This document shows, piece after piece, positions 48,645 to 60,772 of a DNA stretch of 64,000 nt. Position 1 is the first letter of the stretch, and every line of letters begins with the position of its first letter. The notes beneath the pieces were generated by a model. It had not been told where the DNA came from and made no database searches. It was given only the letters and a program-made list of their open reading frames with translations. Source of the stretch: Sinohyriopsis cumingii (taxonomy: Eukaryota; Mollusca; Bivalvia; Unionida; Unionidae); the NCBI GenBank assembly GCA_028554795.2, contig CM068827.1, positions 142,191,251-142,255,250 on the forward strand, in the 5' to 3' direction. The position numbers were made by a program, and so were the translations under genes.

Positions 48645-48764
48645 GTACAAGAAAGTAAATGACTTGTAATCATATCATTCATTTCAGTTCACATACAGGA
48701 AAATGTACAAGAAAGTAAATGACTTGTAACCATATCATTTATTTCAGTTTACATACAGGAAAAT
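48645..48764. repeat. 60-bp tandem duplication next to exon d acceptor
   Basis: gtacaagaaagtaaatgact plus tgtaa.catatcatt.atttcagtt.acatacaggaaaat occurs twice. Only the copy touching exon d keeps the AG of the acceptor; the outer copy reads ...gtacatt on the minus strand. Confidence 0.92.
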
Positions 48765-49624
48765 TAAAAGTAATGTACACTAAATTCTCTTTTTTAAACC
48801 AAGTTCAACTATAAATGAAATGGACTCGGATCGGACTTGGAAATCAACCTGAGCTTGAGTTTCGGCTTGAGATTTTGTTTTGACATGTCACAAATAATAA
48901 TACATTTGAAAGGCTGTTTCTGACTGGCTGACAGAGGAAACTCTCCGCGCCTGGAGATCATAAAATTCTTGAGACTGAGGTTTTACTCTGAGCCAAAAAA
49001 AACTGACATTACAAAAGTAAAGTTATTTGTGACTGACAGAAACAAAATGACAATCTCATAAGTTTTTAGCAGCCCTGCTGTTGCACTATGCACTAGCAGA
49101 ATAGAGTGTATACTAATAATTATTTTAACTATCCGTAAGTATATTACATTGAAGATGGCCCGTACCTTATTATGGCAACTCTGGCTTTAATCCAGATGTT
49201 TTTATATGCAGCTATATATCTGACCTATATAACTCTATCTAAAATGGATGGTAGATAGATCTGTACAATGCCCAATATAAATCTGCCTTGCCAAGCATAG
49301 CTGTTTTTACGATTCATTACATAATTCATAATATGTTTGTAGGTAGCGGGGTACATACAACACAAATTAAATAGAGTTTTGTAAGACTGCACAAGGTTTA
49401 GATAATAAAAAAGAAAGTTTTGTTAAACAGAAGTAGTTCCTTTTAATGTGGTTTCCCATGTTGTTACTTAATCCATTTCCAAATTTATTCTAAATATGAC
49501 ATGGGAATTTAGTATGCGATGAAATATTTATGTCCACATCAGTAAATACATACCAATATATTGACTGCACAATTAGCACCTATTCATATTACATCTTGAA
49601 TTCAATAGTTATTTGAAATAGGAT
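48765..49624. other. Intron, nothing recognised apart from a 30-bp-unit relative
   Basis: 48950-48985 ('gcctggagatcataaaattcttgagactgagg') is related to the 30.1-kb minisatellite and to 31.15 kb, so those come from one dispersed repeat. Confidence 0.45.
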
Positions 49625-49795
49625 CATGGTATTGACAAAGTATATGGAGTTGATCATACTGATACAGTATACTGAGGTGATAAAGTATATGGACTTGATC
49701 ATACTGACACAGTATATGGAGGTGATAGTACTGACACAGTATATGGAGTTGATAGTACTGACACAGTATATGGAGTTGATAGTACTAACACAGTA
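49625..49795. repeat. 27-bp minisatellite, left part
   Basis: About six units of gtatatggagttgatagtac plus tgacaca. Continues after the transposon at 51493. Confidence 0.94.
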
Positions 49796-50224
49796 CCACA
49801 TTTGCCAGCCTATAAGACGATACTTTTTTACCAGAAAATCTTAGCTTTGTCTTATACTCCAAATCAACTTATATATGGATTTTGTCATCCAAATCAATGT
49901 CATCATATGTCACATATTTTTTATATGGAAAAAAATTCTCCAAAAGTATGATTAATAAGGTTTAAAATAATATTTCATTTTGGGGAAGAGATTGTGTATG
50001 AAAAAATATATAAGGATTTTAAGCAATTGCATGATGGTCAGTATTAAAAATGAACATACATCAGATGTAACTGCACTAAAGCAGCATGTATTAGTAATAT
50101 ACGCTGTTTAAATTTGATATATGTGCGTTAGAAGATGAATAAGATGAATAACCATGACAAATACAGATATTCCATCACCATTTTCTTACTGCACCTCATA
50201 ATCAAATAAAAATAATGCCCCATT

Positions 50225-50276
<52 letters not shown>

Positions 50277-51492
50277 AAGAGAGAGAGAGAAAGATTGTAC
50301 AGTAATCTGACTTTATTGTTCACTTACTTGATGTCTGTTATCTTACTCATGTGCAAAAGTGCAGTACCATATTCCATTATCAATTAATACCACTAGGTAA
50401 GCAATTCCTTCTAGTTTTAGTTATTACTTCCATTGTCCAAGACTTATGTGACTTTGTAGTGATATTTACATGCTAATTAAGTATGCTACAGCTGTAGTCA
50501 GGTTTTCTTAAGCTAGTACCTGTTTAAGGTCAAAATTTGGCAGACAAGATCAGATTAGTGAGGCTACCAATACAGAAATGAGGCTACCCATGGTTATTAT
50601 GAATATGGTACCATATGATGAAAGGAAATGCCTGGTGGTTACTCGTGTAAATTTCTCAACTAGTGACATCTTTTGAACTTGCCAATAGGAATGATAGCAA
50701 TTACAGTAACATATAGCATGAGCAAAGATCAAAAACAATTGACTCCTAAGTACAGGAAGAGTACATGCAATTTAAAATAAAATCTTATATGTTGGAAATG
50801 AAGAGGTTGTTATACTTGCAAAAAAATTAGACTGCATGTAAAATGGTCATTCTTGGGATTTAACCTAAATGGAGTCTATATGGATATAACTATTGTGAAT
50901 ATTTAAACCCTGAAGGTATGTATTTTCAGCATTTACATCAACTATTTAATTTATTAATGTTTTCTCTCTCTCTGACAAAAGCTTCAGCTAAACAGGGGCA
51001 GTAAGGTCCAAAAAACACACAAAGAGCTGGAATCTCTCTCTCTCTCTCATATATCAGGCCATATTTTATTTTGATCACAAGGTGCAAGAAGAAAAATGTG
51101 ATGGAATACATATGTATCTCTCTGCATTTCTCTTCCAAAAAAAATGTGGAGAAAGCAATTTTTTAGCACTAGTGATGCAATTTCCCATTGCTGGTAATCT
51201 GAAACAGTATACAGTGATACTTTTAATATTTACAGAACCAGAAGTTATTATAGTTTAATTCCATACATCATCACTAATTTTATCCTCTCTGTAACTCAAT
51301 AAATGTTCAGGTCAGCTGTAGCTTAAAGTACAAAATACTTTTAAAATACTTTGTGTGAAACCAAATAGGTACTTTTAGTTACAATATAAAACTGAGGTTT
51401 TGTTCTGGCCTTGTCTCATACTCAGCATTGACTTATAAATGGATGAAGGATGGACTTATATTCTGCACTGACTTATAGGCTAGCAAATATGG
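49796..51492. mobile_element. TA-flanked TIR element, 1.7 kb, inside the 27-bp array
   Basis: Left end TA|CCACATTTGCCAGCCTATAAG; right end, read inversely, TA|CCATATTTGCTAGCCTATAAG. The interior holds a (GA)n tract at 50229-50292 and no recognised transposase. The palindromic MITEs share the ccatat..cttataagtc ends and TA flanks, so they may be mobilised by the same enzyme. Confidence 0.8.
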
Positions 51493-51960
51493 TATATGGA
51501 GTTGACAGTACTGACACAGTATATGAAGTTGATAGTACTGACACAGTATATGGAGTTGACTGTACTGACACAGTATACTGAGTTGACTGTACTGACACAG
51601 TATACTGAGTTGACAGTAATGACACAGTATATGGAGTTGATAGTACTGACACAGTATATGGAGTTGACTACTGACACAGTATACTGAGTTGACTGTACTG
51701 ACACAGTATACTGAGTTGACAGTACTGACACAGTATACTGAGTTGACTGTACTGACACAATATATGAAATTGATCATACTGATTCAGTATATGGAGTTGA
51801 TAGTACTGACATAGTATAAAGAGTTGACAGTACTGACACAGTATACAGAGTTTATAGCACTAATAGCATATTCAGAATTGGTAGAATTTACACAGTATAT
51901 GGAGTTGACAGTACTGACACAGTATATGCAGTTGGCAGCACAGTATACACAGTGAATAGT
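51493..51960. repeat. 27-bp minisatellite, right part
   Basis: About 17 units of the same 27-bp repeat with variants 'tatactgagttgactgtactgacaca'. The period is a multiple of three, so several frames stay open on both strands. Confidence 0.94.
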
Positions 51961-53410
51961 ATTGACAAAGTATATGAAATTTATGGTAACTGGGTACCAC
52001 GAAAAAAAATTGTACCATGTTATTTCTGAACATTCTGCAATATGTATCAGAAAATACCATATTTATATCAGAGACCAACAATTTAATGTTCTGTCAATAG
52101 ATGGAGAAATATCTTGCTCTGATTTAAATGCCAGCATATTATATCCGTTCTAGTATCTGAAAAAAATTAACTTGAGACAATATCTCACTTCAAAAGAAAA
52201 TCACAGCCTCTCCCCCTCTCTAACATTAAATGGTCAGTACCATTAAGTAGATGAATTGGCTATGTGTATGTTGATTGTTGTATAAATTGTGATCTAAAAA
52301 CTATATGTGGGATGATTCAGTTTACACTGTAGAATAAAACACAGTTACTCAACAAACGAGTAAATATTTAGTGGACAAAAGAAATTGTGTAAAACTCGAA
52401 GGAAAACAGTTGCTCTCTTAATCCTAATATGATCTGCAGTCTTGCCATGGAATCTGTATACTTAACTCATTAAAATACACCAGTAAAAAAATAAAAAAGG
52501 ACAATCTATTTCAATCCAAAATGTTTCCAAAAGTTGCTTTTGCCTGAATACCTTACACAACATTTCATTTGGCCACCATGTGACATGTGTTAAGCACGTG
52601 AATAAAGGATCATAAATATAATTTTATTTGTAATATTCAAAATTAAATTGTGACAAATACAACTTATGTGTAAAAAAAAGATATGATTTGTTATATTTAT
52701 TTTGTTCTGACCAATGAAAACATGCTGTTCAAATAATTAAATTCTTAACAAGATTACTCAGGAAGTTTTGTATGTTACTTGTGGTGGAAACTACTAGTAG
52801 AGTTACAAAGTACCATGGTACATACCACTGAAAAAATAGTGCAGTAAACCAGTAATACCAAGCACCTCCAGAGTTTATTGTGTTGACACAATATATGGAG
52901 TTTACAGTGTACAGAGCTGAAAGTATCAACACAGTATAAGGGTTGATAGCACTGACAGTCAATGGAAGATAAAAGATGATTAACAAAAATGTCACAAAAA
53001 GCCTGTTCTGTACTTCTGGTCTTTTCCATACTCCGTCAAATCAAAACTGCTTCACAGCCCACTAAAAAAACATTAAAAATATCCAGTGAAATAGATTTAG
53101 GTTTGCATTATGACAGATTCAAATAACAATATGGCAGAACCATTTTGTCGTATCAAAAATAAACCCTCAGAACTGCCTCAGGACAATACAACCAGGTCCA
53201 ATATGACTAACAATGGACCAATATCAAGTCAAATACAAAACACCCATTTAATAACATAATAGATTACTTACAATTTTCAAGCAAATACTGTGCACCCTGA
53301 TCTGCTGGTACATTATGCTGTACATAATTGGGTCTACATCTTGGTATATACAACAGCTGTAAAGTAACTTTACATTCAGAGTACATGTCAGAATATGCTT
53401 ATATTTAGCC
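51961..53410. other. Intron with a third patch of the 27-bp repeat and a MITE fragment
   Basis: 52865-52960 has three or four diverged units (gttgacacaatatatggagt). 53281-53345 has a fragment of the palindromic MITE (cctgatctgctggtacattatgctg). The rest is not recognised. Confidence 0.55.
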
Positions 53411-53510
53411 AAGTAATAAAAGAAAGATCTGCATCTAATGAAAACTTTGTTTTATCAAACAAGTAATAAAAGAAAGATCTGCATCTAATGAAAACTTTGT
53501 TTTATCAAAT
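53411..53510. repeat. 50-bp exact tandem duplication
   Basis: aagtaataaaagaaagatct followed by gcatctaatg..ttatcaaa occurs twice, with a single mismatch at the end. Confidence 0.95.
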
Positions 53511-53542
53511 AAATACTTCTAGATAATCATACACTAAACTAC

Positions 53543-53789
53543 AGGGGGGTCCTGAGTGGCCGAGTGGTCTAAAGCCCTCACCATTACGGATCACTGCCTT
53601 CTCACCTCTGCGTGGGTTCAAGTCTCGGGCTTGGCCAATGTGGGTATGTGAGAAAGCTTACCAGTTGCTTCTCATGGGTATCTGGTTCTTCCTGGTGTTT
53701 TCCCAGGTTCTTCCTCCACAATTTATACTGGCCACCATGTATAGCCTACCCTGTGCTGAAAAATGGCGTTAAACCCTATAACAAGAGCA
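53543..53789 (+). mobile_element. tRNA-related SINE (family 1), full length
   Basis: Head gtcctgagtggccgagtggtc (A box), ggttcaagtctcgg (B box), body and tail aaatggcgttaaaccctata. Imperfect target duplication ACTAAACTAC / ACTAAACCAC at 53533-53542 and 53790-53799. Confidence 0.93.
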
Positions 53790-53799
53790 ACTAAACCAC

Positions 53800-55295
53800 G
53801 GACATTCCATTTAAATCTATCTCATAGGAGATGAAGCTGGCAGATAACTTTTCTAGTGATTTGGAGAGAATTATCTGATAAAAAAATTTTATGTATCAAT
53901 TTAGAAACCCCCAAAATAAGTGACATTTTACTGAAGACCAACTTCCCCCTTGGCTATCGGAATTTAAATCCTAAACATTTCCCAGACCAAAGACAAATAA
54001 TTTTCCTGACACTGGGAGCCCTGAAAGAAAGGTGAGTTTAAACTGAACAGCCCTTAGATACCAACATATACTAATCATGTCAGCAGTAAGACACAATATG
54101 GCATCATAACAAGTGTCACCCCATGTTAAGGTTTGTGTTGCATTAGGTTTTTATGTGATTAGACCCAAATCACATCATTACTGATTAGTCAAGTGTAAAT
54201 TTATAAGTAAATAGTGTAAAAATGGTAAGGTTATCCAGAAGATGAGAAATTGTGTGCTTAATGCTGTCAGTACAATGATATCCTAGGATGAAGAAGGCTC
54301 AAAAACATATAGAATCGACACATGACAAAAAGAGAAAACTTTGGTGCTGTAACAAGGAAAGCAAAGGTATTTAATGTATTGCTAAAATTATGTGGAAAAA
54401 ACTGCAGTGCAATGTTTGAAATAATTCAGTGCTATAGGTTCTGCAGAAAACCTCCAAAGAAGTGCTCAGCTACAAAAGCTTGGTGTTAATGGTGACCAGG
54501 TCCTATGTTGTCTCATAAAAAGAAACAGCAGGCAGACTAGTGGATCTGACAAAATGAATTAAATCAATCAATTCCTATATAGGTGCGTGTAAGAACAACC
54601 CATTGGTGTCTAAATCGTGCAGGATATTTTAAGAGTGTCACATGAAAACAAATCATAATCTTCAAAGTGAACCGAATTTGCCGAATTGATTGTTGTATGG
54701 GAAATATAAAGTTGAACCTTGAGAGAAATGCCGCTTTAATGAATCGTTGATGACTCAACAGTGGAAAACTAATAATGGCGTTAACTGTTTGACATGGTCC
54801 TCATAAGCTCCATTATTAACATTATAAACCTGGAAGTTCTCAATTCTAAGTACAGGGAGATAATTATGAGACCAAACCTGCAAATGAGCACAAGAAGGTG
54901 CTTACTGTAACATGGCAGTCAGTACCACTTTTGTCACATAACAAGTTTATACCTGTCTATTCCAACGAGAACACAAGTTATTCGAAAAGACATATAAAAA
55001 AGTACTTATGGGCAAGTCAATAAATTCCTATATTTAACTTCCATCTTCTGCATACAATTACAGATATCCATTTCAGGCATCACATCAATGCAATACTCCT
55101 GTCATAATGGAGTACTTGCCGTATTTATTCTATTAACAACCTTGATCTAATTATCACTGTTCTTACCCAATTTTCAAAATCAAAATATGCTGATCTGGGA
55201 ATAAAATTTTCTGAATGCCTCCAAATTAAACCACCATCATAAAACTCCTACTAATATGCCTAAATGAAAAAAAACAATTAACAATATGCAAAGTT
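53800..55295. other. Intron, nothing recognised
   Basis: A+T-rich sequence without recognised coding or mobile features. Confidence 0.4.
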
Positions 55296-55462
55296 CCCTC
55301 ACTATAATGCCCTTCCCTATAACACTAAGGCATATAGTCATGTGCTAATATATTTCATTAAGTGCTAGTAAAATTATAAATGACCTTCATTAATAGGCAG
55401 TACTACTATAATGTAGAATTACTTGTGGGATCCCAATGACAGCATTATAATGAGGGAATACC
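55296..55462. mobile_element. Short MITE with 'ccctcactataatgc' ends
   Basis: Left ttccctcactataatgccct and right agcattataatgagggaata are inverted; about 165 bp in total. The end sequence is related to the 33-bp array at 38.7-39.0 kb. Confidence 0.65.
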
Positions 55463-55585
55463 ACATATGTTTCTCAAAGTCTACACACAAGGCTACAAAA
55501 CAAATGAAATCACATACAAATCATTCAAATTTCAAAAAAAATTCACAGACTGGTGTCCAAAAAATATTATATTGAGATAAATTAC

Positions 55586-55778
55586 CATCTGACTGGAAAA
55601 CTTTGCTTGCAACTGTCCTCTGCAGAAGTTCAAGTTTGGCTTTGGTTAGGTCCTCTGGGATTTCCGAGGCCTTGGGCATATTCTGAAGAGCTAGCTTGAT
55701 AAAGTCAGTCAAATTCTTTTCACTGATTACATGTAGCAGGGGCTCATACACCATGTGCAGATTCCCTAGTAATGCCAT
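55586..55778 (-). CDS. DOCK3/4: DOCK exon c, 193 nt
   Basis: Acceptor tgttctag and donor gtaatt flank 64 codons plus 1 nt. The product includes LHMVYEPLLHVISEK and KLELLQRTVASKVF. It aligns with the DOCK stretch 'vy.ell..f....l......lp......kL..i..tVeS.lf'. The first codon is ATG by chance; the reading frame continues from exon b, so it is not a translation start. It leaves in phase 1. Confidence 0.87.
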
Positions 55779-55819
55779 CTAGAACATTTGAGAGAAAATA
55801 CACCACATTTTACCCTTAA

Positions 55820-55955
55820 AGTAAAACCTGTCTTGACAGCTAACTGCTATAAAAAAAACACCTACTTTGAGAGACTAGATTCTCATTGCAATGATTTATT
55901 GATTACACATGTTCATGACCTATCATGAGTAACCACCTGTCTTTACAGGACAAAT
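55820..55955. mobile_element. Degenerate MITE related to the Tigger-like ends
   Basis: agtaaaacctgtcttgacag at the left and gagtaaccacctgtctttac at the right are inverted and resemble the ends of the 25.3-26.9 kb element. Confidence 0.5.
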
Positions 55956-56689
55956 TACTTCAAAGATACAAGCTGCATGGACATTTATATTGTCAATGGC
56001 AGATAAATACAGAGAGCCAAAAGTGTGTGTAAATGTGTTGAATCCCAGGCAACACCATTTATATGTATTATGAACTTATCTGGATGGCCTCTGCACTATA
56101 CCTTCTTCCTTGTCGTCTAAAAGAAAAAACTCAAATTGGAGATGATATTGCTCAGTGAAACAAACACTGTTGGAACTTAAAGTTTAATGGATCCACAAAT
56201 AAATAAAATGCATTTTAAATGGTCTTCAAATCCATGGCTGTTATTGTATATAAATAACCTAACTGATGTCACAATGGCTTGATCATGTGTCATCAACAAT
56301 AGTACATATGCAATAATTTGAGGCTATTTAAATGGGTTGATTTCCAAAAGTTCCAGGAATTCCTTGGATATTAAAAGCATAGGTCTTTCAGTGATGCTTG
56401 AAATGTCATGAAAACTGTTCTCTTTATAGACAATGGTTATTTATATGCATCTGTTCACTGCATGTTTAGTATGATATAAATCTGACAACAGCTTATAAGT
56501 CTGGGAAGTATCACTACATTGACATCTGAGTCTCTTTCAAAGAGTCAAAGTTATCTGACCACGCCGTAAGGGATGAGGAGGTTTCGAGTGGGTATTTTAT
56601 GTGACTGGTGATGGAAAATAAAACTGATACCTGCAAAGAGAATTTATGTATGTACAATGTACACTTAGCTGAAAAGACTCTGATTTGTC
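55956..56689. other. Intron, nothing recognised
   Basis: No recognised features. Confidence 0.4.
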
Positions 56690-57420
56690 ACTGTACAATC
56701 TAACAGATCAGTGGTCTATCATATCTGTTTGAAATCCTAAGTACTCCAATCAGCATAGTCCATGGCCTGATATCACATAATGTGCTAACAGAGCAGTGGT
56801 CTGTCATGTCTGTTTGAAATCCTAAGTAAAATAATCAGCATAGACCATAGCCTGTCATCACATAATGTGCTAATAGAGCAGTGGTCTATCATGTCTGTTT
56901 GAAATCCTAAGTAAAATAATCAGCATAGACCATGGCCTGATATCACATAATGTGCTAACAAAGCAGTGGTCTATCATGTCTGTTTGAAATCCTAAGTAAA
57001 ATAATCAGCATAGACCATGGCCTGATATCACATAATGTGCTAACAAAGCAGTGGTCTATCATGTCTGTTTGAAATCCTAAGTAAAATAATCAGCATAGAC
57101 CATAGCCTGTCATCACATAATGTGCTAATAGAGCAGTGGTCAAATACAGTTTGCCTGAAATCCTATGTAAAATAAACAGCATAGACCCAGATCTACCACT
57201 GCATAATGTTCTAACTGATCAGTAGTCTATCTGTTTGAAATCCTAACTAGAATAAACTACATACACACTGATCTGTCACTGCATAACATGATAACAAATT
57301 AGTGGTCTATCCTGTTTGTTTGAAATCCAAACTACAATAAACTGCATATATATTGATCTGTCATTGCAGAATGTGATAACAGATCAGTGCTTTGAAATCC
57401 TGAGTAGAATAAACTGCAAA
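56690..57420. repeat. 85-bp satellite derived from the palindromic MITE core
   Basis: About 8.5 units of gcatagaccatggcctgata plus tcacataatgtgctaacaaa plus gcagtggtctatcatgtctg plus tttgaaatcctaagtaaaat plus aatca. The order 'agacc..gatct..cataatg.gctaac..atcag..gtct' is that of the MITE core; units at the right edge are closest to it (cagcatagacccagatctacc). Confidence 0.88.
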
Positions 57421-58150
57421 TACCTTGATCTGAGTTATGTATATTTAATTTGCATTGTTGTTAGTTTTAAAAAAAATTTAAACTTCATTATATGCTACTG
57501 TATTGTAAGGTTGTATTTTAGTCCTAACCTTGTCCAAAATCAAGTTTATTTTCTTCTTGACCTGAATTATTTTTTTATTCTGTAATACATAGCTAAAATA
57601 TTCTCAATGTGTATGAGCTTAATATTAGGATCATTATTAACAGAAGTAAACATGTCTATTTGGGTCTGGGTCTAGGTTATTGGAATTCCCCGACAATTTA
57701 TCTGGTGTACCTGGTATAGTCCAGGCTATATGATATAATTTAGTAACATAGTTTCTATAACTAACATATTATTTTGTAAACACTAAGAAGTTTCTAGAAG
57801 ATTATTTTCCATTGGGTAATATTTTTTTTAGAAAATGCTAATTAGACCTGAAGTCATTCATAATGAAACAATACACACAAATACATAAGAAACAATATTT
57901 GACATTCACAAATTATGGATAATTCTTTTAGCATTCCAACTGAAATTTGCCTTCCACAGGAAAGATAGAGGGTTGGCACCAAAAATGCACAGAACTAGTT
58001 ACTGCACAATTGTTACTTTCTTAGTTCTGTGCAGAATATTTTGTATGCTGCAGATAGAAAATATTCCGCAAGTGTTAACATTTTTTGTGCTTGTTAAAAA
58101 TATACTGCACAGAATCAAGAGTATGTAATGATCATGTAGTAACTGGTTCT
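57421..58150. other. Intron, nothing recognised
   Basis: The open frame 57316-57585 partly derives from the satellite; no similarity known. Confidence 0.4.
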
Positions 58151-58154
58151 TTGC

Positions 58155-58930
58155 AGCAACTGATGAAAACACTCTATTATACCAATGTTTCTAATTACCT
58201 GTACATTCTACACTGTGCAGCAACTGATGTAAACCCTCTATCATATCTGTATACTTGGTAAACCTTCTATCATATCTGTATACTTGGTAAACCCTCTATC
58301 ATATCTGTATACTTGGTAAACCCTCTATCATATCTGTATACTTGGTAAACCCTCTATCATATCTGTATACTTGGTAAACCCTCTATTATATTTGTATACT
58401 TGGTAAACCCTCTATCATATCTGTATACTTGGTAAACCCTCTATTATATCTGTATACTTGTATGTATGTTATATATGTTCTTTTATGTTTACAATGTTTT
58501 TACTTTATATCTGTATTTTAATTTAGATGTATGGACTATGTAGTCTGAAATAAAGATTCTTATCTTATCCTATACCAATGTCTTAAATTACCTGTGCATT
58601 TTACACTACACAGCAACTGATGTAAACCCTCTATTATACCAATTTCCCACTTTATCTCTGAATTTTACACTACACAGCAACTGATGTAAACCCTCTATTA
58701 TACTGATTTCCCACTTTATCTCTGAATTTTACACTACACAGCAACTGATGTAAACCCTCTATTATACCAATTTCCCACTTTATCTCTGAATTTTACACTA
58801 CACAGCAACTGATGCAAACCCTCTATTATACCAATTTCCCACTTTATCTCTGAATTTTACACTACACAGCAACTGATGTAACCCTCTATTATACCAATTT
58901 CCCACTTTATCTCTGAATTTTACACTATTT
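58155..58930. repeat. 64-bp satellite split by a LINE tail and a derived 29-bp satellite
   Basis: 64-bp units (ttacactacacagcaactga plus tgtaaaccctctattatacc plus aatttcccactttatctctg aatt) fill 58601-58930, with an older unit at 58155-58240. Between them, 58231-58467 holds about eight copies of atcatatctgtatacttggt plus aaaccctct. A LINE 3' end follows at 58448-58570. Confidence 0.93.
58448..58570 (+). mobile_element. LINE 3' UTR fragment, 5'-truncated
   Basis: tatatgttcttttatgttta then caatgtttttactttatatc, up to gtagtctgaaataaagattc ttatcttatcc. It matches the reverse complement of 31345-31500, the 3' end of the LINE that carries an RT C-terminus. Confidence 0.85.
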
Positions 58931-59169
58931 TAGCAGCAAATTTTGAATACAAGATTATATCATGTTGGAAATATTTTTCAGACACACCCAGTTAATTCAC
59001 ATTACAAAATCCACACACCTCACACACTACATAAATGTGTTACATCTCAAATGCATTCTCTATTTTGCTGACTGCAGTGCTGGCTTATTACATTTGCCAG
59101 CAAACAAGACTCATGGCTCCATACTGTATGGATGAATACAATGAAATGCTATCAAGTTTGTTTAGTTAC

Positions 59170-59278
59170 CTGTGCAGCCTTTCCAATTTGATTGGGTTTG
59201 TTAGCAAGCAATGTACCCATGCCATAAAACAGCTGTTCAAGGTTGTTTAGAAACTCAGATTCCCCACTGGTGCCTTGA
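59170..59278 (-). CDS. DOCK3/4: DOCK exon b, 109 nt
   Basis: Acceptor tgtgttcag and donor gtaact flank 1 nt plus 36 codons, including EFLNNLEQLFYGMGTLL. This corresponds to the 'eeF...i..L' helix following the KFIxQSR stretch in DOCK proteins. It enters in phase 2 and leaves in phase 0. Confidence 0.86.
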
Positions 59279-60060
59279 CTGAACACAATGAAAGAAGATA
59301 CAAACATATATTAAAGGAATTCTATTTAATTCTGTGACTGTCATATGTAAAAGCTCTTGACCAACACTTGGATAATCCTCAGGGGTGAATCCAGAAGTTT
59401 TCAAATAGGGTTATGTGTTTAGAAGGTGGTTGACTGTTTTGCTTAAGTTGGCTGACTGGTTTTTTGTGGGTTTTTTCCTCACTTAAAACTGGAATGTTTT
59501 GACTGGAAAAAACAGATTAATCAATGATTATGGCTCACTGCTACTTTTACTAGTGTAATTGATTAAGATTAGAACTTAAAATTGCAAATGATCTTTAAAT
59601 TTGTTTATAGTTATGACATCATCCTTGGCAACAGAAAACTGAAGACTAGATCTGTCTCCATGCAGATGACTATAGCACAGAGAGAAAAAAACTGATTGCA
59701 AATGTTCTTGATAAAGTATTTATTGATGAATGGATCTATATTGTGTGGTTATTAATTTTACCCTATTCATCATTCAAAGACATGTCAAAAATATTTTCTT
59801 TCCCTAAGGGAGAACAAAACTGTTTGAAACAGAATTGACATCGCCCAAAAGAAACTCACATGCAACATGCTATATATATTCTTTCTACTTTTCTACCAAC
59901 TTGCTGCATAACTTCAGTGGTGTAAAGGTAACATATTTTCTAGTGAATATCCACTAAACATTACATCAGCAGTTTGAGCCTATTTCACTATGGCACTATT
60001 TCTTTGTTTCTGTCTTTTATTCTCCTATCAGACTTTTGCTGAATAACTGAAACCATTATC
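59279..60060. other. Intron, nothing recognised
   Basis: No recognised features upstream (gene sense) of exon b. Confidence 0.4.
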
Positions 60061-60205
60061 TATTCATTTCAACTGGAAGGATTATGTTTATCATTATCTA
60101 ATCATTTCAACTGGAAGCTTACATTTATCATTATCTATTCATTTCAACTGGAAGCTTATGTTTATCATTATGTATTCATTTCAACTGGAAGCTTACATTT
60201 ACCAT
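60061..60205. repeat. 37-bp minisatellite, four copies
   Basis: Units of tttatcattatctattcatt plus tcaactggaagcttaca. Confidence 0.93.
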
Positions 60206-60253
60206 TATCTAGTTCAGTCCTGTTTATCATTCCACTGTTTCCTGATTAGTATA

Positions 60254-60772
60254 CAGTAATACCTCGAACATTCGCGAGGTTAGGTTCCAGAACCAGTCAT
60301 GGATCAGGAGGAATCGCGAATGTTTGGTACAAGTCACTAAAAATGCTAATAAATGCTTATTTCTAGAGTTTAAACCCTAAATATGACCCAAATCATGCTC
60401 CCAAAGCACTTTAATTTCATTTAAAAGTTAGCTTAATACATTACCCTAATGGGTATTTGCCACACTAGCGCATTTACAGTACTGTACATGTATACTAATA
60501 TTACCCCTATACTAATTCATTGGCTGCCGTTTTCTTTTGCACTCACAGTAAGGTAAAACCAAGTAACGAATGGGACTGTAAACTTAATGACTGACGTTTT
60601 CTTTGTCATTGTCAGGAAGGTAAACTAGGTAAACTTCATATGTCACAGAAGTCATATAACGAAGGTACAATTCAATAAAATAAAGAAAACATGTATGTAG
60701 AGGGTACCAATGAAAATTTCGCGAATCCGTGAATTCGCGAATCCAGAAACGTGAATGCACGAGGTATTACTG
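60254..60772. mobile_element. Tc1/mariner-superfamily (Tigger-style) MITE, 519 bp, TA flanks
   Basis: TA|CAGTAATACCTCGAACATTC at the left; the right end read inversely is TA|CAGTAATACCTCGTGCATTC. The first 13 bp are identical and a further ~10 bp are similar. Subterminal ttcgcgaat motifs repeat. The interior is non-coding. Confidence 0.85.

Noticed and set aside
55776-55778. ATG at the start of exon c as a translation start
   Set aside because: It directly follows a splice acceptor and continues the frame from exon b; DOCK similarity extends upstream.
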